A stretch of 64,000 bases of DNA from Pseudomonas wayambapalatensis (GTDB lineage Bacteria > Pseudomonadota > Gammaproteobacteria > Pseudomonadales > Pseudomonadaceae), in assembly GCA_014268975.2 (NCBI GenBank), contig CP077096.1, positions 367,001 through 431,000 of the forward strand, in the 5' to 3' direction. The notes beneath the pieces are model-generated. The model was not told where the DNA came from and made no database searches. It saw only the letters and a list, made by a program, of their open reading frames with translations. This document shows, piece after piece, positions 35,088-43,579 of the stretch (positions within the stretch are counted from its first letter, which is position 1; each line of letters begins with the position of its first letter). Both the position numbers and the translations under genes were made by a program.

Positions 35088-36485
35088 ATGACCCACGCTG
35101 CGGTAATTGATGAGCTGAAGACCCTGGTCGACCCTGGCAAGGTCCTGACCGACCCCGCCTCGCTCGAAGCGTACGGCAAGGACTGGACCAAGCACTACCC
35201 GCCGGCGCCGACCGCCATCGTCCTGCCCAAGACCACCGAGCAAGTCCAGGCCATCGTGCGCTGGGCCAACCGCCACAAGGTCGCGCTGGTGCCGTCCGGC
35301 GGACGCACCGGCCTGTCGGGCGCTGCGGTCGCTGCCAATGGCGAAGTCGTGGTGGCTTTCGACCAGATGAACCAGATTCTCGCCTTCAACGAATTCGACC
35401 GCACCGTGGTCTGCCAGCCGGGCGTGATCACCCGCCAGTTGCAGCAGTTCGCCGAGGACCAGGGCCTGTACTACCCGGTCGATTTCGCCTCGAGCGGATC
35501 CAGCCAGATTGGCGGCAATATCGGCACCAATGCCGGCGGGATCAAAGTCATTCGCTACGGCATGACCCGTAACTGGGTGGCAGGGCTGAAGGTGGTCACC
35601 GGCAAGGGCGAACTGCTGGAGCTCAACCGCGACCTGATCAAGAACGCCACCGGCTACGACCTGCGCCAGCTGTTCATTGGTGCCGAGGGCACCCTGGGCT
35701 TCGTGGTCGAGGCGACCATGCGCCTGGACCGCGCGCCGCGCAACCTCACGGCGATGGTGCTCGGCACGCCGGACTTCGACTCGATCATGCCGGTGCTGCA
35801 CGCCTTCCAGGGCAAGCTCGACCTGACCGCCTTCGAGTTCTTCTCCGACAAGGGCCTGGCCAAGATCATGGGTCGCGGCGACGTGCCGGCGCCGTTCGAC
35901 ACGCCATGCCCCTTCTATGCGCTGCTGGAGTTCGAGGCCAGCACCGAGGAAGTGGCCAACGAAGCCCTGGCCACCTTCGAGCACTGCGTCGAGCAGGGCT
36001 GGGTGCTCGATGGGGTGATGAGCCAGAGCGAGACGCAGCTGAAGAACCTGTGGAAGCTGCGTGAGTACCTGTCCGAGACCATCTCCCACTGGACGCCCTA
36101 CAAGAACGATATTTCCGTCACCGTCTCCAAGGTGCCGGCGTTCCTGCGTGATATCGATGCGGTGGTCGGCGAACACTACCCCGACTACGAAGTCGTCTGG
36201 TACGGGCATATCGGCGACGGCAACCTGCACCTGAACATCCTCAAGCCCGATCACATGAGCAAGGACGATTTCTTCGCCTCCTGCACCAAGGTCAACAAAT
36301 GGGTGTTCGAGATCGTCGAGCGCTACAACGGTTCGATCTCTGCTGAGCACGGCGTGGGTATGACCAAGCGGGACTACCTCGGCTACAGCCGCTCGGCAGA
36401 TGAAATCGCCTGCATGAAAGCGATAAAGGCGGTGTTCGACCCGAACGGCATCATGAATCCGGGTAAGATCTTCGCACCTGAATAA
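35088..36485 (+). CDS. FAD-linked oxidase, probable D-2-hydroxyglutarate dehydrogenase
   Basis: 465-residue FAD enzyme of the GlcD/DLD family. The FAD_binding_4 domain has LVPSGGRTGLSGAAVA and IGGNIGTNAGGIKVIRYG; the C-terminal domain has the metal/active-site blocks WYGHIGDGNLHLNI and SAEHGVGMTKRDYL. Predicted reaction: D-2-hydroxyglutarate to 2-oxoglutarate, electrons passing to an ETF or quinone. In Pseudomonas stutzeri such an enzyme pairs with SerA to drive serine synthesis, and here it is divergent from serA, which supports this over D-lactate or glycolate oxidase. ATG 35088 gives the usual family length; GTG 35049 and ATG 35064 are alternatives with comparable ribosome sites. Confidence 0.85.
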   Translation: MTHAAVIDELKTLVDPGKVLTDPASLEAYGKDWTKHYPPAPTAIVLPKTTEQVQAIVRWANRHKVALVPSGGRTGLSGAAVAANGEVVVAFDQMNQILAFNEFDRTVVCQPGVITRQLQQFAEDQGLYYPVDFASSGSSQIGGNIGTNAGGIKVIRYGMTRNWVAGLKVVTGKGELLELNRDLIKNATGYDLRQLFIGAEGTLGFVVEATMRLDRAPRNLTAMVLGTPDFDSIMPVLHAFQGKLDLTAFEFFSDKGLAKIMGRGDVPAPFDTPCPFYALLEFEASTEEVANEALATFEHCVEQGWVLDGVMSQSETQLKNLWKLREYLSETISHWTPYKNDISVTVSKVPAFLRDIDAVVGEHYPDYEVVWYGHIGDGNLHLNILKPDHMSKDDFFASCTKVNKWVFEIVERYNGSISAEHGVGMTKRDYLGYSRSADEIACMKAIKAVFDPNGIMNPGKIFAPE

Positions 36486-36513
36486 GAAAGCAGTATCCAG
36501 AGGAGTCGGCCCC

Positions 36514-37179
36514 ATGAGTTACCAGCACCAGTACGTAGACGGCACGCGCATCCACTTCACGCTGGGCAAGGTGGTGTGCATCGGCCGCAACTACGCCGAG
36601 CATGCCAAGGAACTGGACAACCCCATCCCCAGCGAGCCGCTGCTGTTCATCAAGCCCGGCAGCTGCGTGGTGCCACTGGAAGGCGGCTTCAAGATCCCGA
36701 CCGACCGCGGTTCGGTGCACTACGAGGCCGAGATTGCCGTGCTGCTGGGCAAGCCTTTGTCGACCAAGCCGACAGTCGAAGAGGTGCTGGATGCCATTTC
36801 CGGCTACGCCCCGGCCCTGGACCTGACCCTGCGTGACGTACAGGCCAAGCTGAAGGAGAAGGGCCTGCCGTGGGAGCTGGCCAAGAGCTTCGACGGCGCC
36901 TGTGTATTGCCGCCGTTCGTCGCCGCATCCAGCTTCGAGGACGTGACCGACATTCCGGTACGCCTGACCATCAATGGCGAAGTGCGCCAGGATGGCAACA
37001 GCGCAATGATGCTCAACCCTATCATGCCGATCATCCAGCACATCGCTGCGCACTTCTCCCTGCAGGCGGGTGACGTGATTCTCACCGGCACTCCGGCCGG
37101 TGTCGGGCCGTTCAATGTCGGTGATGAGCTGGTGCTTGAGCTGCCGGGTGTCAGCCGCTTCGAGAGCCGCGTGCTTTGA
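36514..37179 (+). CDS. Fumarylacetoacetate hydrolase family protein
   Basis: 221-residue cytoplasmic FAH-domain enzyme (YcgM/FAHD1 size class). Metal-binding Glu/Asp blocks are HYEAEIAVLLGKPLS and the central LTINGEVRQDGNSAMM; VILTGTPAGVGPFNVGDE closes the fold. FAHD1-like members act as acylpyruvases or oxaloacetate decarboxylases; the exact reaction is unknown. AGGAG site; 28 bases after the dehydrogenase gene, probably co-transcribed. Confidence 0.9.
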   Translation: MSYQHQYVDGTRIHFTLGKVVCIGRNYAEHAKELDNPIPSEPLLFIKPGSCVVPLEGGFKIPTDRGSVHYEAEIAVLLGKPLSTKPTVEEVLDAISGYAPALDLTLRDVQAKLKEKGLPWELAKSFDGACVLPPFVAASSFEDVTDIPVRLTINGEVRQDGNSAMMLNPIMPIIQHIAAHFSLQAGDVILTGTPAGVGPFNVGDELVLELPGVSRFESRVL

Positions 37180-37199
37180 TCTGACTGCGCGTCGTCCTT

Positions 37200-37263
37200 T
37201 TCGCGGGTAAACCCGCTCCTACAGGGATTTGCACAGCCTTGTGAGAGCGGTTTTACCCGCGAA
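37200..37263. repeat. Inverted REP pair, GGGTAAACCC subtype
   Basis: Reverse copy 37200-37223 (core GGGTAAACCC) and a diverged forward copy 37240-37263 (core GGTTTTACCC). The core differs from the GGGCAAGCCC copies elsewhere in the window. Confidence 0.8.
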
Positions 37264-37335
37264 CGATTTACCGTTTTTTTCACACCGCATCTGGATAATG
37301 CGCGGGTCTTCGCCCATTTACCCAGGACCCCCTGC

Positions 37336-38256
37336 ATGCCAGCACCCTCCAGCGCCCCAGCTTCCACCAAGCGTCGTTTCTACCTGCGCTGGCCGTTCGC
37401 CCTGGCTGTGGCAGCGGTGATCGGTTATGGGGTGGCCATCGCCATGCACTGGGACGACCGTGGCTTGCTATGGGTCAAGGAGCGTTTCGAGAGCCGTGCC
37501 GAGCGCATTGAAAGCGTCTGGCTGCCGGACTACCTGGTAGACATCGACGCCAAGCCGTTGCCGGGCATGGACGACGACGAAGCCTCGGACCTGTCGTTCA
37601 ATCCGCAGACCCGCACGCTGTTTGCAGTGATGGGCAAGAACCCCTTCCTGGTCGAACTCACGCTCGATGGCGACGTGTTGCGCAAGATTCCGCTGGTGGG
37701 TTGGGAAAATCCTGAAGGCCTTGCCGTGCTGGAAAACGGGCTGATCGCGATCGTTGATGAGCGCAACCATGACCTGACGCTGGTAAAGGTGGACGCGAGT
37801 ACCTCGACGCTCAATCACGACGACTTCCCCAGCTATGACCTGGGCAAGTCGGTCAAGAGCAACAAGGGCTTCGAGGCCATCGCCTGGGACTCGCTGCGCC
37901 AGCGCCTGATCATCGGCGAAGAGCGTCCGCCGCGTCTGTTTGCCTGGAGCACCGACGGTCGCGGGCCGCTCAAGGGCGACAAGCAGCTACTGCCCAGTGA
38001 CGAGCTGGACCTGCGCAACCTGTCGGCGCTGGCGGTCGATCCACGCACGGGCCACCTGCTGGTGCTGTCGGCTGACTCGAACATGCTGCTGGAGCTGGAC
38101 GAGAAGGGCGAACAGGTCAGCTTCATGACCTTGCTCGGGGCGTTCAACGGCCTGGGCAGCCGTGTGCCTCGGGCCGAAGGTGTGACCATGGACGATCAGG
38201 GCAACCTGTACATGGTCAGCGAGCCCGCGCTGTTCTATCGCTTCAAGAAGCACTGA
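37336..38256 (+). CDS. SdiA-regulated domain protein (YjiK-like), first of two
   Basis: 306-residue protein with an N-terminal signal anchor (RWPFALAVAAVIGYGVAIAMHW) and a periplasmic beta-propeller. Repeated blades include SDLSFNPQTRTLFAVMGKNP, PEGLAVLENGLIAIVDE, FEAIAWDSLRQRLIIGEE and NLSALAVDPRTGHLLVLSADS. The family is named for regulation by SdiA in enterics; molecular function is unknown. A diverged paralogue follows directly. Start 37336 gives the signal anchor a normal cytoplasmic head. Confidence 0.83.
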   Translation: MPAPSSAPASTKRRFYLRWPFALAVAAVIGYGVAIAMHWDDRGLLWVKERFESRAERIESVWLPDYLVDIDAKPLPGMDDDEASDLSFNPQTRTLFAVMGKNPFLVELTLDGDVLRKIPLVGWENPEGLAVLENGLIAIVDERNHDLTLVKVDASTSTLNHDDFPSYDLGKSVKSNKGFEAIAWDSLRQRLIIGEERPPRLFAWSTDGRGPLKGDKQLLPSDELDLRNLSALAVDPRTGHLLVLSADSNMLLELDEKGEQVSFMTLLGAFNGLGSRVPRAEGVTMDDQGNLYMVSEPALFYRFKKH

Positions 38257-38344
38257 CAGGATTATCGGAATTCTCTGATGATGGCCTTAAGCTTTATTTC
38301 AGCTATGAATGATTAGATTCGGCATCCTCCGTCGAGTCCTCTTC

Positions 38345-39250
38345 ATGCGCCGTCATCTTCGTTCGTTTCTCTTTCTTCTGGCTTTCTCCGTGCTGGCGGT
38401 GCTTGGCGTGGCGGGGCACGAGTTCCGCCTGTTCGAGCGCGGCTGGTTCAACCTCAAGAGCTGGTGGCAGCCGGCCGAGCAAGGCATCGGCCTGGACCGT
38501 TACCAGGTCGTGATCGAGGCGCAGCCCATTGAGGGGCTGGACGACGATGTCTCGGCGCTCACCTACGATCCTGACCGCAAGACCCTGTTCACCGTCACCA
38601 ACGCCCGCTCCGAGCTCATCGAGCTTTCGCTGGACGGGCGCATCCTGCGCCGTGTGCCGCTGACCGGTTTCGGTGATCCCGAGGCCGTGGAGTACGTCGG
38701 GCCGAACAGCTACGTGATCACCGATGAGCGTCAGCAGCGCCTGATCCGTGTGCGCCTGGACGACGACACGCTGTTTCTCGACGCCAACGACGCCGAACAG
38801 CTCACCCTGGGCATCGGCCTGAACGGCAACAAGGGCTTCGAGGGGTTGGCCTACGACTCTGCCGGCAAGCGCCTGTTCGTCGCCAAGGAGCGTGACCCGA
38901 TGCTGATCTACGAGGTGCACGGCTTCCCCCATGACAATCCGGAGCAGCCCTATGCGGTGCATGTGGTGCAGGACCGCAAGCGCGATTCGCGGTTGTTCGT
39001 GCGCGACCTGTCGAGCCTGCAGTTCGATGAACGCAGCGGGCATCTGCTGGCGCTGTCGGACGAATCACGACTGGTGCTGGAGCTGGATGTGAAGGGGCGG
39101 CCGCTGAGCACCCTGTCATTGCGCAAGGGGTATCAGGGCCTGAAGAAGACAGTGCCGCAGGCTGAGGGGATCGCCATGGACGATGCCGGGACCATTTACC
39201 TGGTGAGTGAGCCGAACCTGTTCTATGTGTTCAGGCAATCGGCTGAATAG
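38345..39250 (+). CDS. SdiA-regulated domain protein (YjiK-like), second of two
   Basis: 301-residue paralogue of the preceding gene: N-terminal helix (FLFLLAFSVLAVLGVAGHEF), then the same propeller pattern (SALTYDPDRKTLFTVTNARS, PEAVEYVGPNSYVITDERQQ, GFEGLAYDSAGKRLFVAKE, LSSLQFDERSGHLLALSD, PQAEGIAMDDAGTIYLVSEP). It is 88 bases after its partner, an old tandem duplication. ATG 38345 is preferred; 38309 is possible but adds an atypical head. Function unknown. Confidence 0.82.
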   Translation: MRRHLRSFLFLLAFSVLAVLGVAGHEFRLFERGWFNLKSWWQPAEQGIGLDRYQVVIEAQPIEGLDDDVSALTYDPDRKTLFTVTNARSELIELSLDGRILRRVPLTGFGDPEAVEYVGPNSYVITDERQQRLIRVRLDDDTLFLDANDAEQLTLGIGLNGNKGFEGLAYDSAGKRLFVAKERDPMLIYEVHGFPHDNPEQPYAVHVVQDRKRDSRLFVRDLSSLQFDERSGHLLALSDESRLVLELDVKGRPLSTLSLRKGYQGLKKTVPQAEGIAMDDAGTIYLVSEPNLFYVFRQSAE

Positions 39251-39305
39251 GTGTAGTTCAGGGCTCTGTGGGGGCAGTGGTCTTTGTTGTGTCAGTGCTG
39301 GCCTA

Positions 39306-39329
39306 TTCGCGGGCAAGCCCGCTCCCACA
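39306..39329. repeat. REP between the SdiA-regulated gene and rpiA
   Basis: One full reverse copy. A broken forward copy follows at 39364-39374. Confidence 0.85.
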
Positions 39330-39363
39330 GGTTTCCCAGTGTCCTCCAGAACAGCGGGGTACT

Positions 39364-39374
39364 TGTGGGAGCGG
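39364..39374. repeat. Truncated REP abutting the rpiA stop
   Basis: Only the head TGTGGGAGCGG of a forward copy remains; the palindrome core is gone and the rpiA stop begins 5 bases later. Confidence 0.6.
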
Positions 39375-39378
39375 CGGT

Positions 39379-40053
39379 TTACTCGGCCTTCAGGCTCTTC
39401 ACGCCTTCTGAAGTCCCCAGCAGCAGCAAATCTGCCGGACGCGCCGCGAACAGGCCGTTGGTGACCACGCCCACGATCGCATTGATCTGGCTTTCCAGCT
39501 CCACCGGGTTGGTGATCTGCAGGTTGTACACGTCGAGGATGACGTTACCGTTGTCGGTCACCACGCCTTCGCGGTACACCGGGTCGCCGCCCAGCTTGAC
39601 CAGCTGGCGCGCCACGTGGCTGCGGGCCATCGGGATCACCTCGACCGGCAGCGGGAAGGCGCCGAGCACCGGCACCAGCTTGCTGGCGTCGGCGATGCAG
39701 ATGAAGGTCTTGGCCACTGCCGCGACGATCTTCTCGCGGGTCAGGGCCGCACCGCCGCCCTTGATCAGGTTCAGGTGCGCATCGCTCTCGTCGGCACCGT
39801 CGACGTAGAACTCCAGCTCGCTGACGCTGTTCAGCTCATAGACCGGAATGCCATGACCCTTCAGACGCTGTGCGGTGGCCTCGGAGCTGGCGACGGCGCC
39901 GTCGAAGGCGGTCTTGTGCTGGGCCAGGGCGTCGATGAAGAAGTTGGCGGTCGAACCGGTGCCGACGCCGACGACGCTCTTTTCATCCAGCTTTGGCAGA
40001 ATGAAGTCGACAGCGGCCTGGGCGACGGCCTGTTTGAGTTGGTCCTGGGTCAT
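39379..40053 (-). CDS. rpiA: Ribose-5-phosphate isomerase A
   Basis: 224-residue cytoplasmic isomerase of the pentose phosphate pathway, ribose 5-phosphate to ribulose 5-phosphate. RpiA blocks [17 protein letters not shown] (phosphate loop), [43 protein letters not shown] (catalytic Asp, Glu and Lys) and [11 protein letters not shown] are all present. Length fits the family (about 220). Divergent from ilvA over 134 bases. Confidence 0.97.
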   Translation of the reverse strand: MTQDQLKQAVAQAAVDFILPKLDEKSVVGVGTGSTANFFIDALAQHKTAFDGAVASSEATAQRLKGHGIPVYELNSVSELEFYVDGADESDAHLNLIKGGGAALTREKIVAAVAKTFICIADASKLVPVLGAFPLPVEVIPMARSHVARQLVKLGGDPVYREGVVTDNGNVILDVYNLQITNPVELESQINAIVGVVTNGLFAARPADLLLLGTSEGVKSLKAE

Positions 40054-40187
40054 GCGGGCTCCGAGAGGGGCGGGAGGTTTTCTGAAGTCGCCTAGTATAA
40101 CGAGTCCGGCGGCTTTGCTGTGGTCGCCCGACAGGGCGCTGGGGTAGACTTCCAGCCCTTGTCCCGCGGCCCAGTGATGTTTCCAAG

Positions 40188-41702
40188 ATGCTCGAACAGT
40201 ACGTCAAGAAGATCCTCACCTCGCGCGTCTACGACGTCGCTGTCGAAACCCCGCTGCACAACGCCGGGCAACTGAGCAAGCGCCTGGGCAACCAGATCCT
40301 GCTCAAGCGCGAGGACCTGCAGCCGGTGTTCTCCTTCAAGATCCGCGGGGCGTACAACAAGCTGGCGCAACTGAGCGCCGAAGAGCTGGCGCGCGGCGTG
40401 GTCACCGCTTCTGCCGGCAACCATGCCCAGGGCGTGGCCCTGGCTGCGCGGGAGCTGGGCATCAAGGCGACCATCGTGATGCCCAAGACCACGCCGGAGA
40501 TCAAGGTCGAGGGTGTGCGCTCGCGTGGCGGCAAGGTGGTGCTGCACGGCGACTCCTTCCCCGAGGCGCTGGCCTATTCGCTGAAGCTGGTCGAGGAGAA
40601 GGGCTTCGTCTACATCCATCCCTACGACGATCCCCACACCATCGCCGGGCAGGGCACCGTGGCCATGGAAATTTTGCGCCAGCACCCGGGCCGCCTGGAC
40701 GCGATCTTCGTGCCGGTCGGCGGTGGCGGGCTGATTGCCGGGATCGCAGCCTATGTGAAGTACCTGCGCCCCGAGATCAAGGTGATCGGTGTCGAGCCCG
40801 ACGATTCCAATTGCCTGCAGGCCGCCATGGCTGCGGGCGAGCGTGTGGTGTTGCCGCAGGTGGGGCTATTCGCCGACGGTGTCGCTGTGGCGCAGATCGG
40901 CCAGCACACCTTCGATATCTGCAAGGATCATGTCGATGAGGTGGTCACTGTCAGCACCGATGAGATCTGCGCAGCAATCAAGGATATCTACGACGATACC
41001 CGCTCGATCACCGAGCCTGCCGGCGCTCTTGGCGTGGCGGGTATCAAGAAGTACGTCGAGTTGACCGGTGTCTCGGGGCAGACGCTAGTGGCCATCGACT
41101 CCGGTGCCAACGTCAACTTCGATCGCCTGCGTCACGTGGCCGAGCGCGCCGAGCTGGGCGAAAAGCGCGAGGCGATCATCGCCGTGACCATCCCGGAGCG
41201 TCCGGGCAGCTTCAAGGCCTTCTGCGAGGCTATCGGCAAGCGCCAGATCACTGAGTTCAACTACCGTTACCACGCCGACAAAGAGGCGCACATCTTCGTC
41301 GGCGTGCAGACCCATCCAGAGACCGACCCGCGCGCCGCCCTGGTTCAGCACCTGACCGAGCAGGGCTTCCCGGTAACCGACCTGACCGACAATGAACTGG
41401 CCAAGTTGCATATCCGTCACATGGTCGGCGGCCACTCGGCGGCGGCCAGCGATGAGCTGGTGCTGCGTTTCGAGTTCCCTGAGCGGCCGGGGGCGCTGTT
41501 CAACTTCCTCAACAAGCTGGGCGGGCGCTGGAACATCTCGATGTTCCACTACCGCAACCACGGCGCGGCGGATGGTCGTGTGGTGGCTGGGCTGCAGGTG
41601 CCGGATGACGAGCGTCACCTGGTGCCCGAGGCGCTGGCCAAGATCGGCTATCCCTACTGGGATGAAACCGATAACCCGGCGTACAAGCTGTTCCTGGGTT
41701 GA
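40188..41702 (+). CDS. ilvA: Biosynthetic threonine deaminase
   Basis: 504-residue cytoplasmic PLP enzyme, threonine to 2-oxobutanoate, the first step of isoleucine synthesis. The PLP lysine is Lys51 in [11 protein letters not shown]; the phosphate-binding Gly loop is [16 protein letters not shown]. Two C-terminal ACT-like regulatory modules ([22 protein letters not shown] and [21 protein letters not shown]) mark the isoleucine-regulated, biosynthetic form. Length equals E. coli IlvA (about 514). Pseudomonads often carry a second copy elsewhere. Confidence 0.95.
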   Translation: MLEQYVKKILTSRVYDVAVETPLHNAGQLSKRLGNQILLKREDLQPVFSFKIRGAYNKLAQLSAEELARGVVTASAGNHAQGVALAARELGIKATIVMPKTTPEIKVEGVRSRGGKVVLHGDSFPEALAYSLKLVEEKGFVYIHPYDDPHTIAGQGTVAMEILRQHPGRLDAIFVPVGGGGLIAGIAAYVKYLRPEIKVIGVEPDDSNCLQAAMAAGERVVLPQVGLFADGVAVAQIGQHTFDICKDHVDEVVTVSTDEICAAIKDIYDDTRSITEPAGALGVAGIKKYVELTGVSGQTLVAIDSGANVNFDRLRHVAERAELGEKREAIIAVTIPERPGSFKAFCEAIGKRQITEFNYRYHADKEAHIFVGVQTHPETDPRAALVQHLTEQGFPVTDLTDNELAKLHIRHMVGGHSAAASDELVLRFEFPERPGALFNFLNKLGGRWNISMFHYRNHGAADGRVVAGLQVPDDERHLVPEALAKIGYPYWDETDNPAYKLFLG

Positions 41703-41736
41703 GCGGCTACGCTTGGCATGAAGGCAACGCCTTACC

Positions 41737-41760
41737 TGTAGGCGCGGGCTTGTCCCGCGA
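41737..41760. repeat. Degenerate REP after ilvA
   Basis: TGTAGGCGCGGGCTTGTCCC.. is a REP copy with several changes. Confidence 0.6.
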
Positions 41761-41796
41761 TGAGGCCGAAAAAAGTCTTTCAAGGACCCGCACGCG

Positions 41797-42222
41797 ATGG
41801 AACACCTGACCACCCTCAAGACCCTGCATATCCTCGCCACCGCACTGTTGATCCTCGGTGCGCTGGGCCTGGCGACCTGGATCTTGCGTGCCCGCCGCCA
41901 GGGCGATGCCGAGGCCTACGCCAAACTGCTGCGTCGGCCGCTGGTATTCGTCTGGCTGGTGATGGGGCTGTGCCTGCTGAGCATGCCGTTCACCGGCTGG
42001 TGGCTGGTGCACCTGGTCGGCTGGCCGTTGGGCCAGACCTGGGTGCTGGCCTCCAGCATCCTCTATACCCTGGGCGCTTTCGCCGTGTGGTGGCTGCTGG
42101 TGCGGCTGAACCGCCTGCGCAAGGCCGAACCTGCCGGGCTGCGTCTGACGCTGGCGCTGGCGGTGTTCAGTGGGGTGTGCTTCCTGTCGATTGCAGGATT
42201 GATGGGGGCCAAGCCGGTCTGA
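41797..42222 (+). CDS. DUF2269 family membrane protein
   Basis: 141-residue integral membrane protein with four predicted helices: LKTLHILATALLILGALGLATWIL, PLVFVWLVMGLCLLSMPFTGWWLV, LASSILYTLGAFAVWWLLVRL and LRLTLALAVFSGVCFLSIAGLMG. The His in the first helix (LHILA) and the overall plan fit DUF2269, of unknown function. No ribosome site is strong. Confidence 0.8.
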   Translation: MEHLTTLKTLHILATALLILGALGLATWILRARRQGDAEAYAKLLRRPLVFVWLVMGLCLLSMPFTGWWLVHLVGWPLGQTWVLASSILYTLGAFAVWWLLVRLNRLRKAEPAGLRLTLALAVFSGVCFLSIAGLMGAKPV

Positions 42223-42276
42223 TGCGTCTGCGGGGCCCTTTTCACGGGTAAACCCATTGAAGAGGGCCCCGCGATC

Positions 42277-42933
42277 TCAATCGCGTAACGAAATCACCGG
42301 CCAGCCGCGCCGCTCGGCCTCTGCACGCAGCTTCGGGTCCGGGTCCACCGCCACCGAGTGCGTCACCTGCTCCAGCAACGGCAGATCATTCAGCGAATCG
42401 CTGTAGAAGTAGCTGTCTTCCAGATCGTAGCCGTTCTCCAGCATCCAGCGCTTCAGGCGCGTCACCTTGCCTTCACGGAAACAGGGTATATCGGTGCTAC
42501 GCCCGGTGTAGCGCTCGCCATCACGCTCGCATTCGGTGGCCAGCAGGGTACGCACGCCCAGGCGGCGGGCGATGGGCGCGGTGACGAAGCGGTTGGTGGC
42601 AGTGATGATCACCAGCTTGTCGCCAGCCTCGCGGTGCTGCTGTAGCAGGGCGAGCGCCTTGGGCAGGATGATCGGCTCGATGCAGTCGCGCATGAATTCG
42701 CGGTGCCATTGGTCGAGCTGGGCAGGTTCGGTGGCGGCGAAGATCTCCATCGAGAACGCCAGGTAGGCCTGCAGGTCCAGGGTGCCGTTGAGGTAATCCT
42801 GATAGAAGGCGTCGTTGCGTTGCTTGTAGGCGATGGGGTCGAGGATGCCCCGCTCACACAGGTAGTCACCCCAGGCGTGATCGCTGTCGCCGCCGAGGAG
42901 GGTATTGTCCAGGTCGAATAAAGCCAGGCGCAT
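42277..42933 (-). CDS. HAD-superfamily IB phosphatase (SerB-like)
   Basis: 218-residue cytoplasmic hydrolase. HAD motif I is [10 protein letters not shown] (nucleophile Asp), motif [12 protein letters not shown], motif III Lys near GKVTRLKRW and motif [15 protein letters not shown]. The helical cap between motifs I and II fits subclass IB (phosphoserine, histidinol-phosphate or phosphocholine-type phosphatases). Substrate unknown. Divergent from rppH. Confidence 0.87.
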   Translation of the reverse strand: MRLALFDLDNTLLGGDSDHAWGDYLCERGILDPIAYKQRNDAFYQDYLNGTLDLQAYLAFSMEIFAATEPAQLDQWHREFMRDCIEPIILPKALALLQQHREAGDKLVIITATNRFVTAPIARRLGVRTLLATECERDGERYTGRSTDIPCFREGKVTRLKRWMLENGYDLEDSYFYSDSLNDLPLLEQVTHSVAVDPDPKLRAEAERRGWPVISLRD

Positions 42934-43077
42934 GGGTTTTCTCGCAGAAGCCTCCGGGAAGAAGTCCCGCAGAATACGGAGTTTTCACCTCGCTGCACAT
43001 AAGCTATGGCGGGTGCGTTGCTGCGCTCGCAAGCTTTGTGGAACAATGCGGTGACATGCGTTTTCGAGGTTGCTGCC

Positions 43078-43557
43078 GTGATCGACCCGGATGGTTTTCG
43101 CCCCAATGTCGGGATCATTCTCACGAATGATGCCGGGCAGGTGCTATGGGCTCGGCGGATCAACCAGGATGCCTGGCAGTTTCCACAGGGTGGCATCAAC
43201 CCTGACGAAACCCCAGAAGATGCCCTGTACCGCGAGCTGAACGAAGAAGTTGGCCTGGAACGCGAGGATGTGGAAATTCTTGCCTGCACCCGAGGCTGGT
43301 TGCGTTATCGTTTACCCCAGCGCCTGGTCCGCACGCACAGCCAGCCGCTGTGCATCGGCCAGAAGCAGAAGTGGTTCCTGCTGCGGCTGGTAAGCAACGA
43401 ACAGCGGGTGCGGATGGACCTGACCGGAAAACCGGAATTCGATGGCTGGCGCTGGGTCAGCTACTGGTATCCGCTGGGTCAGGTGGTGACATTCAAGCGC
43501 GAGGTGTATCGCCGCGCCCTGAAAGAGCTAGCCCCGCGCCTGTTGACGCGCGACTGA
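43078..43557 (+). CDS. rppH: RNA pyrophosphohydrolase
   Basis: 159-residue Nudix enzyme that removes pyrophosphate from 5'-triphosphate mRNA and so starts decay. The Nudix box is [24 protein letters not shown]. Start GTG 43078 ([14 protein letters not shown]) gives the normal length and has a GAGG site; the longer frame from 43006 adds a non-conserved head. ptsP follows after 22 bases, the common rppH-ptsP order. Confidence 0.95.
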   Translation: MIDPDGFRPNVGIILTNDAGQVLWARRINQDAWQFPQGGINPDETPEDALYRELNEEVGLEREDVEILACTRGWLRYRLPQRLVRTHSQPLCIGQKQKWFLLRLVSNEQRVRMDLTGKPEFDGWRWVSYWYPLGQVVTFKREVYRRALKELAPRLLTRD

Positions 43558-43579
43558 CGACGGAGTCCGACCCCGAGCC

